This document shows, in pieces, positions 58,768 to 64,000 of a stretch of DNA of 64,000 nucleotides. The number at the start of each line of letters is the position of its first letter. Positions within the stretch are counted from its first letter, which is position 1. Both the position numbers and the translations under genes were made by a program. This DNA comes from VAXT01 sp964591295 (GTDB taxonomy: Bacteria > Actinomycetota > Thermoleophilia > Gaiellales > Gaiellaceae): NCBI GenBank assembly GCA_964591295.1, contig CAZQAG010000007.1, positions 1 through 64,000 on the forward strand, given 5' to 3'. Under the pieces are notes generated by a model. The model was given only the letters and a program-made list of their open reading frames with translations. It was not told where the DNA came from and did no database searches.

Positions 58768-60119
58768 CAGGCGTCCGTCGCCAGGTACACGTTCTTCACC
58801 TCGGAGTAGCCGTCGAGCGCGTGCATCCCGAGCTCGCGCCCGAAACCGGACTGCTTGAAGCCACCGAAGGGCGTGGAGACCCGCACGGAAGTATTCGAGT
58901 TGACGGAGAGCACGCCCGCGTCGATCCCGCGCGCGACCCGTAGCGCGCGACCCACGTCACGCGTCCAGACCGAGCCCGAGAGGCCGTAGGGCGTGTCGTT
59001 GGCGAGGCGGATCGCGTCCTCCTCGTCGGCGAACGGGATCACGCATGCGACCGGCCCGAAGATCTCTTCGCGGGCGGCGCGGTCGTCGTTCGAGACGGGA
59101 GCGAGAACTGTCGGCGGGAACCAATATCCTGGGCCTCCTGGTGTGTTGCCTTGGTAGGCAACGTTACCGTTGACGTAGGACGACACGGCCTCAAGCTGGT
59201 CAGCGGAGACGAGCGGCCCCATTTCGGTGTCGGCGCTCTCGGGGTCGCCTACGTTGATGCCCTTCGTCGCCTCGATCAGTAGCTCGAGGAATTGGTCGTA
59301 CGCCCTCTGCTCCACGAGGATGCGGGAGCGCGCGCAGCAGTCCTGGCCGGCATTCCCGAAGACGGCGTAGGGCGCCGCGTTTGCCGCGGCCACGAGGTCT
59401 CCGTCGGCGAAGACAACGTTGGCCGACTTGCCGCCGAGCTCGAGCGTGACCCGTTTGATCGAGTCGGCGGCGCCCTTCATCACCTGCCGTCCGACCTCGG
59501 TCGAGCCGGTGAAGCCGATCTTCGCGACGTCGGGATGCTCGACGAGCCTCCGGCCCACCACGGAGCCGGGGCCGGTGACGACGTTGACGACGCCCTCGGG
59601 CAACCCGGCCTCGAGGGCGAGCTCGCCGAGCCTCTGCGCCGTCAGCGGCGTCAGCTCGGCCGGCTTCAGGACGACGGTGTTTCCGGTCGCGAGCGCGGGG
59701 CCGAGCTTCCAGCTCGAGATCGCGATCGGGAAGTTCCACGGCACGATCAGCCCGACGACGCCGAGCGGCTCGCGAAATGTCATGTCGACGCCTCCCGCGA
59801 CCGGGATCGTCTCACCGTGGTGCTTGTCGACGGCGCCCGCGTAGAAGTAGAAGACCTCGGCGACCATGCCGACCTCGCCACGCGAGTCCGCGATCGGCTT
59901 GCCGACATTCCGGGTCTCGAGCAGCGCCAGCTCCTCCGCGTGCTCCTCGACGACCTCGGCGAGGCGGCGCAGGAGCCGGGCGCGGTCGGCGGGAGCCACG
60001 GCACGCCAAGTCGGAAACGCAGCCTTGGCCGCCGCGACCGCAGCGTCGGTCTCCTCGACGCCCGCGGAAGGAACCTCCGCGATCGTCTCCTCTGTGGCCG
60101 GGTTTCGGACGGCGATCAC
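58767..60119 (-). CDS. Aldehyde dehydrogenase, PuuC/betaine-aldehyde type
   Basis: A 450-aa ALDH: VIAVRNPATEETIAEVPSAG, GLIVPWNFPIAISSWKLGPA, KPAELTPLTAQRLGEL, GFTGSTEVGRQV, the Glu in VTLELGGKSANVVF and the catalytic Cys region FGNAGQDCCARSRILV, with EEIFGPVACVIPF and FGGFKQSGFGRELG. The GTG at 60119 overlaps the amidotransferase stop (GTGA). In this context it probably oxidises a gamma-glutamylated aminoaldehyde. Confidence 0.93.
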   Translation of the reverse strand: MIAVRNPATEETIAEVPSAGVEETDAAVAAAKAAFPTWRAVAPADRARLLRRLAEVVEEHAEELALLETRNVGKPIADSRGEVGMVAEVFYFYAGAVDKHHGETIPVAGGVDMTFREPLGVVGLIVPWNFPIAISSWKLGPALATGNTVVLKPAELTPLTAQRLGELALEAGLPEGVVNVVTGPGSVVGRRLVEHPDVAKIGFTGSTEVGRQVMKGAADSIKRVTLELGGKSANVVFADGDLVAAANAAPYAVFGNAGQDCCARSRILVEQRAYDQFLELLIEATKGINVGDPESADTEMGPLVSADQLEAVSSYVNGNVAYQGNTPGGPGYWFPPTVLAPVSNDDRAAREEIFGPVACVIPFADEEDAIRLANDTPYGLSGSVWTRDVGRALRVARGIDAGVLSVNSNTSVRVSTPFGGFKQSGFGRELGMHALDGYSEVKNVYLATDA

Positions 60120-60826
60120 CCGCGCACCTCCCGGTACCCGCGGGCCTCGTCGACGAGCGCCTCGAAGAGCGCCAGGTCCTCGCCTTCCTCGGGATGCCAC
60201 AGGACACCGACCGCGAAACGCTTCGACGGGTCCTCGAGAGCCTCGACCGTGCCGTCGTCGGCCCAACCCGTCTCACGTAGGCCCTCGCCGATCCGGCCGT
60301 AGCCCTGGTGATGGTGCGACTTCACAGGCGCCCGCTCGCCGAGCAGACTGCCGACCCGGCTTTCCGGCTCGAGCTTCACGTCGTGGTCGGACCAGGCCCC
60401 CGGCGTGTGCCTGTGCCGCTCGTGCCCAAGCGCGTCGGGCAGATGCTGAACGAGGTCGCCACCCAGAGCCACGTTCAACACCTGAGAACCGCGACAGACG
60501 GCGAGGACGGGCATGTCCCGCTCGAGCGCGGCCGTCAACAGCGCCATTTCGGCCCGGTCGCGGACCTCACGCGCCTCGTCCGTCTCCGGGTGCCGATCGG
60601 CCCCGTAGTGCGCGGGATCGAGATCGGAGCCGCCCGAGAAGACGATTCCGCCGAGCACGGCAAGCGTCTCCTCGACCGAGTCCTCGCTCGGCGGGACGAC
60701 GAACGGCCTCCCGCCTGCCCGCTCGATCGCGTGAACGTACGAGAGCGGGACGAGCGCCGCGGGCTCGACCCAGGCGCCCCAGGTCACCTCCTCGGCGTAC
60801 GAGGTGATGCCGATGACCGGTTTCAT
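60116..60826 (-). CDS. Gamma-glutamyl-gamma-aminobutyrate hydrolase-like class I amidotransferase
   Basis: A 236-aa class I glutamine-amidotransferase-fold hydrolase. The nucleophile Cys lies in PVLAVCRGSQVLNVALGG, and the His-Glu pair in FAVGVLWHPEEGED; GGIVFSGGSDLDPAHYG and VKSHHHQGYGRIG match PuuD. In the Puu pathway it removes the glutamyl group from gamma-glutamyl-GABA. It overlaps the glutamine-synthetase-like gene by 4 nt. Confidence 0.92.
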   Translation of the reverse strand: MKPVIGITSYAEEVTWGAWVEPAALVPLSYVHAIERAGGRPFVVPPSEDSVEETLAVLGGIVFSGGSDLDPAHYGADRHPETDEAREVRDRAEMALLTAALERDMPVLAVCRGSQVLNVALGGDLVQHLPDALGHERHRHTPGAWSDHDVKLEPESRVGSLLGERAPVKSHHHQGYGRIGEGLRETGWADDGTVEALEDPSKRFAVGVLWHPEEGEDLALFEALVDEARGYREVRG

Positions 60827-62157
60827 CCGCGCTCGAACATCCGCTCGCGCTCGTAACAGGTGACGGCGCGGTCGAAGAGCTCCTGCTCGGTTCGGGCGTA
60901 GTTCAGGTAGTGGTCGACGACGTCGTCGCCGAGCGCCTGGCGCGCCATCGTCCCCTGCTCGAGCGCCGAGATCGCATCACGCAGCGAGTACGGGAAGCGC
61001 TCGGCGTCGGACTCGTAAGCGTTGCCTTCCAACGCAGGCGGCAGCTCGAGCTCGTTCTCGATCCCATGGAGGCCGGCCGCGATCAGCGCGGCGAACGCGA
61101 GATACGGGTTGACGTCTCCGCCGGGGATGCGCGTCTCCGTCCGCAGCGCCGGGCCGTGGCCGACGATGCGGAAGCCGCACGTCCGGTTGTCGTGGCCCCA
61201 GGCCAGCGTCGTCGGCGCCCAGCTGCCGGCTGCGTAGCGCTTGTACGAGTTGATCGTCGGCGCGAGGAAGATCGCGAGCTCCTTGAAGCAGGCGATCTGG
61301 CCGGCGAGCCATTGCTTGAAGACGTCCGTCTCGCCTTCGAACGCGCTGCGGTCACCCTGCCAGAGGCTCGAGTGGATGTGGCACGAGTTGCCGATCCACG
61401 TGTGATCCGGCTTGGCCATGAACGTGATCGAGCAGCCGTTCAGGTGGGCCAGCTCCTTGGCGCCGTTCTTGTAGACGACGTGGTTGTCCCCCATCGTCAG
61501 CGCGTCCGCGTAGCGGAAGGTGATCTCGTGCTGGCCGGGCCAGGCCTCGCCCTTCGAGGTCTCGACCGGGATGCCCGCGCCCTCCATCCCGTTCCGGATC
61601 TGCCGGATGAACGGCTCGTCGTAGGTGGCGGCGAGGATGTGGTAGTCGAGGATGTACGGCACCGACGGCGTCAGGTCGCGGTAGTGCTTCGCGTGCGCCT
61701 CCTCGTAGGTCTCCTTGAGCAGGAAGAACTCGAGCTCGGAGCCGAACATCGGCGTGTACCCGAGCTTCTCCGCGCGCTCGACCTGGCTCTTCAGAACCTG
61801 CCTGGGAGAGGCGGTGACCGGCGAGCCGTCGGCCCACTCGACGTCGCCGAGGACGAGCGCCGTCCCTTCGAGCCAGGGGATCCGGCGTAGGGACGCCAGG
61901 TCAGGCTTCGCCGTGAAGTCGCCGTAGCCGCGCTCCCAGCTCGCCATCTCGTAGCCCGGGATCGGGTCGCCTTCCATCTCGAGCGCGAGCAGGTAGTTGC
62001 AGCCTTCGATCCCATGGTCGGCGATGCCCTCGCCCACGAAAAACTTGCCATGGAGCCGCTTCCCCATCAGCCGGCCCTGCATGTCGGTGAACGCGACGAT
62101 GACCGTGTCGATCGATCCGTCCGCGACCGCCTGCTCGAGCTCCTTGGCACTCAGCAC
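60823..62157 (-). CDS. Glutamine-synthetase-family gamma-glutamyl ligase (PuuA-like)
   Basis: A 444-aa member of the glutamine synthetase superfamily. Active-site stretches: MFGSELEFFLLKETYEEAHA (Glu), WPGQHEITFRYADALTMGDN, GNSCHIHSSLW (His), NSYKRYAAGSWAPTT and GHDNRTCGFRIV. Biosynthetic GlnA features such as the adenylylated Tyr are absent. Gene order with PuuD- and PuuC-like partners supports glutamylation of an amine (polyamine, ethanolamine or similar) rather than ammonia assimilation. Confidence 0.92.
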   Translation of the reverse strand: MLSAKELEQAVADGSIDTVIVAFTDMQGRLMGKRLHGKFFVGEGIADHGIEGCNYLLALEMEGDPIPGYEMASWERGYGDFTAKPDLASLRRIPWLEGTALVLGDVEWADGSPVTASPRQVLKSQVERAEKLGYTPMFGSELEFFLLKETYEEAHAKHYRDLTPSVPYILDYHILAATYDEPFIRQIRNGMEGAGIPVETSKGEAWPGQHEITFRYADALTMGDNHVVYKNGAKELAHLNGCSITFMAKPDHTWIGNSCHIHSSLWQGDRSAFEGETDVFKQWLAGQIACFKELAIFLAPTINSYKRYAAGSWAPTTLAWGHDNRTCGFRIVGHGPALRTETRIPGGDVNPYLAFAALIAAGLHGIENELELPPALEGNAYESDAERFPYSLRDAISALEQGTMARQALGDDVVDHYLNYARTEQELFDRAVTCYERERMFERG

Positions 62158-62166
62158 GGGGAAAGC

Positions 62167-62796
62167 CTACGCCAGCACTCGCCGCACGAAGTCCGGATCC
62201 AGGCCTTCGATGATCTCGTCGGCGGCGCTGAGGCGATCCGGAGGAAGTGTCCCGGTGACTGCCACGCAACGAACTCCGGCGGCCTGGGCGGCAGCGATGC
62301 CAACGTCGGAGTCCTCGACGGCGACGGCCTCGAGCGGATCGATCCCGAGCAGCTCGAGAGCACGAAGATAGCCGTCGGGAGCAGGCTTCCCGTGCTCGAC
62401 GTCCTCGGAGGCGACGAGCGCGCTGATCGACGATGAGAGCCCGGCGGCTTCGAGGACGGGCTCGATCTCCGAGCGGGCCGATCCCGACACAACCGCCACT
62501 GCAACGCGGTCGGCGGCCTGCTGCACCGCCTGCCGAGCCTCGGGAGACACCGTGGAGCCGCCGGCAGAGAGCTCTCGGTAGCGCGCGATCTTGCGGGCAA
62601 CAACCTCGGGGGCGGGCCGACCCAGCCACTTCTCGACGACCTCGGGATCGGAAAGGCCTGCCAGCTGGTCGTAGTACTCCTCCTCGGTGATGGGCTTGCC
62701 GAGCTCGGCGAAGATGCCCTGGAAGATCGTGCAGAGCAGGGGCTCGTCGTCCGAGATCGTCCCGTTGAAGTCAAGAAGAAGAGCGCGAACCGCCAC
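62167..62796 (-). CDS. HAD-superfamily hydrolase (phosphatase/mutase type)
   Basis: A 209-aa HAD protein with motif I LLLDFNGTISDDE (the nucleophile is Asp; the usual second D is N-G-T, a variant), motif II VVSGSARSEI, motif III Lys in HGKPAPDGYLRALE and motif IV VEDSDVGIAAAQAAGV. It resembles beta-phosphoglucomutase/phosphonatase relatives. Motif I reads D-F-N-G-T instead of D-x-D-G-T, so the acid-base Asp is replaced by Asn and activity may be altered. Start GTG at 62796 or 62802. Confidence 0.82.
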   Translation of the reverse strand: MAVRALLLDFNGTISDDEPLLCTIFQGIFAELGKPITEEEYYDQLAGLSDPEVVEKWLGRPAPEVVARKIARYRELSAGGSTVSPEARQAVQQAADRVAVAVVSGSARSEIEPVLEAAGLSSSISALVASEDVEHGKPAPDGYLRALELLGIDPLEAVAVEDSDVGIAAAQAAGVRCVAVTGTLPPDRLSAADEIIEGLDPDFVRRVLA

Positions 62797-62819
62797 CGGC
62801 ACCAGTCTAGGATCGCCCG

Positions 62820-63695
62820 GTGGATCCCGAGGAGATCGCAGCACGCGTCTGGCCGGGCGGGGAGCTCGAGCTGGAGCCGCTCGGCGGCGGGATCACCAAC
62901 CGCAACTTCAAGGTCACAACGCACGGCGAGGCCTTCGTTCTGCGGATCGGCGGCAAGGACACGGCCCTTCTTGGCATCGATCGCGAAGCCGAGCGCGCCG
63001 CGACGCTCGCCGCCGCCGAGCTCGGGGTAGGCCCCGAGGTGATCGCGTTCCTCGAGCCGGAGGGATACCTCGTCACTCGCTTCGTCGAGGGAGCGCCGCT
63101 GCCGGTCGAGGAGATGCACCGTCCCGAGGGGCTCCGGCGCGTCGCCGAGACTCTGAGACGCGTGCACGAAGGGCCCCGATTCCCTGCACGCTTCGACTCC
63201 TTTCGCGTCGTCGAGGCGTACCTCGCGACGGCGACCGCCCGCGGGGTGATCCCGCCTCCGGAGTACGAGCGCGCGAAGGAGACCGCGAAGGAGATCGAGC
63301 GCGCACGCGGATCGCAGCAGCCGGTCCCCTGTCACAACGATCTCCTGAACGCGAACTTCATCGCGGCCGACGGGGACGTGCGCATCGTCGACTGGGAGTA
63401 CGCCGGCATGGGCGACCGGTTCTTCGACCTCGCCAACTTCTCGATCAACCACGAGCTCGGAGACGCCGAGAACGAGGAGCTCCTGGCCGCGTACTTCGGC
63501 GAGCTCGACCCGGCCGATCTCGACGCGCTGCGGCTGATGCGCTTCATGTCCGATTTCCGCGAGGCGATGTGGGGCGTCGTCCAGCAAGCGGTCTCAGAGC
63601 TCGACTTCGACTTCGTCGGCTACGCGGACGAGCACTTCGCCCGGCTCGAGCGAACTGCGGCCGACCCGGCCTTCCGCAAAGCGCTGAGCGCATGA
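62820..63695 (+). CDS. Aminoglycoside-phosphotransferase/choline-kinase-fold kinase
   Basis: A 291-aa kinase-like protein: GGGITNRNFKVTTHGEAFVL, FVLRIGGKDTALLGIDREAE, the catalytic loop PCHNDLLNANFI and metal loop RIVDWEYAGMGDRFFDLANF. This matches choline/ethanolamine-kinase-like members of the APH family. Next to the glutamylation cluster it may phosphorylate an amino alcohol; this is inference. GTG start at 62820. Its stop overlaps the next start (ATGA). Confidence 0.88.
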   Translation: MDPEEIAARVWPGGELELEPLGGGITNRNFKVTTHGEAFVLRIGGKDTALLGIDREAERAATLAAAELGVGPEVIAFLEPEGYLVTRFVEGAPLPVEEMHRPEGLRRVAETLRRVHEGPRFPARFDSFRVVEAYLATATARGVIPPPEYERAKETAKEIERARGSQQPVPCHNDLLNANFIAADGDVRIVDWEYAGMGDRFFDLANFSINHELGDAENEELLAAYFGELDPADLDALRLMRFMSDFREAMWGVVQQAVSELDFDFVGYADEHFARLERTAADPAFRKALSA

Positions 63696-64000
63696 GAGAC
63701 CGGGCGCGAGCAGTCGTCATCGGTGGCGGCGTGGGCGGCGCAGCGGTCCTCTACTGGCTCGCCCGGCTCGGGTGGGACGACGTCGTCCTCGTCGAGCGCG
63801 CCGACCTGACGAGCGGCTCGACGTTCCATTCGGCCGGTCTCGTGGGGCAGCTGCGCGGCTCGCTGAGCCTGACGAAGATGATGATGAGCTCGGTCGAGCT
63901 CTACCGCACGCTGCAGGACGAGGTCGGGCTCGAGACCGGCTGGCGCGAGGTGGGCTCGCTGCGGCTCGCCTCGTCGGAGGAGCGGCTGGAGGAGCTCGCG
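63692..64000 (+). CDS. FAD-dependent oxidoreductase (dimethylglycine/sarcosine dehydrogenase type), N-terminal part
   Basis: The first 103 codons are in view: RAVVIGGGVGGAAVLYWLAR (dinucleotide-binding loop), VVLVERADLTSGSTFHSAGL and VGQLRGSLSLTKMMMSSVEL, followed by ETGWREVGSLRLASSEERL. This is the N-terminus of DMGDH/sarcosine-dehydrogenase-like flavoproteins, which often carry a C-terminal GcvT-like folate domain. The rest lies beyond the window. It is translationally coupled to the kinase gene. Confidence 0.85.
   Translation, partial: MRDRARAVVIGGGVGGAAVLYWLARLGWDDVVLVERADLTSGSTFHSAGLVGQLRGSLSLTKMMMSSVELYRTLQDEVGLETGWREVGSLRLASSEERLEELA

Noticed and set aside
1..64000. tRNA or rRNA genes
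   Set aside because: No intergenic gap showed a cloverleaf-like pattern or rRNA-like sequence by eye; a covariance search was not possible.

Overview
The window is 64 kb of high-GC bacterial chromosome. It looks like a deep-branching actinobacterium, probably Thermoleophilia/Gaiellales-like. The basis is a dcw cell-wall/division cluster without ftsA, a meso-diaminopimelate-type MurE, a fused PafB/PafC-like WYL regulator, a fused SecDF, and frequent GTG/TTG starts with 1-4 nt stop/start overlaps. The taxonomic call is inference from gene content. No rRNA, tRNA or CRISPR array was seen.

Layout. (1) 1-1797, minus: glycine cleavage genes gcvT-gcvH-gcvPA (last one cut by the window edge). (2) 1906-17719, minus: dcw cluster in the order mraZ-rsmH-ftsL-ftsI-murE-murF-mraY-(SAM methyltransferase)-murD-ftsW-murG-murC-murB-(LprI-like lipoprotein on the other strand)-ftsQ-ftsZ. 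It is headed by four 10-bp-phased MraZ boxes over a promoter, and ftsZ has its own TTGACA/TACTCT promoter. (3) 17800-25500: a 25-bp palindromic tandem repeat, a PfkB kinase, an ECF sigma factor coupled to ogt, a duplicated-domain lipoprotein, an orphan response regulator with a degenerate receiver, an HtrA-like protease and a UbiB-like kinase. (4) 25528-31940, minus: queA-tgt-yajC-secDF, a phasin-like gene and a lipoprotein that is a stand-alone copy of the SecD periplasmic domain. (5) 31968-35523: small genes and a secreted protein/response regulator/histidine kinase operon with a direct-repeat operator. (6) 35599-38348: a complete IS1-family transposon (19-bp inverted repeats, 9-bp target duplication) carrying a Fic AMP-transferase, a basic KGG-type protein and small membrane proteins. 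(7) 38370-47842: antiporter, 3-hydroxyacyl-CoA dehydrogenase, thiolase, two tandem hydrolase-cyclase fusions, aldehyde dehydrogenase and zinc-ribbon proteins. (8) 47840-50880: a 280-bp tandem duplication and the PafBC-like regulator. (9) 50883-53802: two abutting TA-flanked mobile elements with related ends. One carries an IS4/IS5-superfamily transposase plus passengers; the other has no transposase and carries small membrane proteins. (10) 53802-64000: histidine kinase, queG, oxidoreductases and a glutamylation-type catabolic cluster (PuuA-, PuuD- and PuuC-like, SDR), then HAD, aminoglycoside-phosphotransferase-type kinase and FAD dehydrogenase genes.

How they work together. Region 2 makes and flips lipid-linked peptidoglycan precursors and builds the septum. 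queA, tgt and queG cover late queuosine tRNA modification, and yajC-secDF supports Sec export. The most unusual parts are the cargo-bearing transposons, the SecD-domain lipoprotein, the catalytically altered hydrolase-cyclase paralog and the degenerate receiver.
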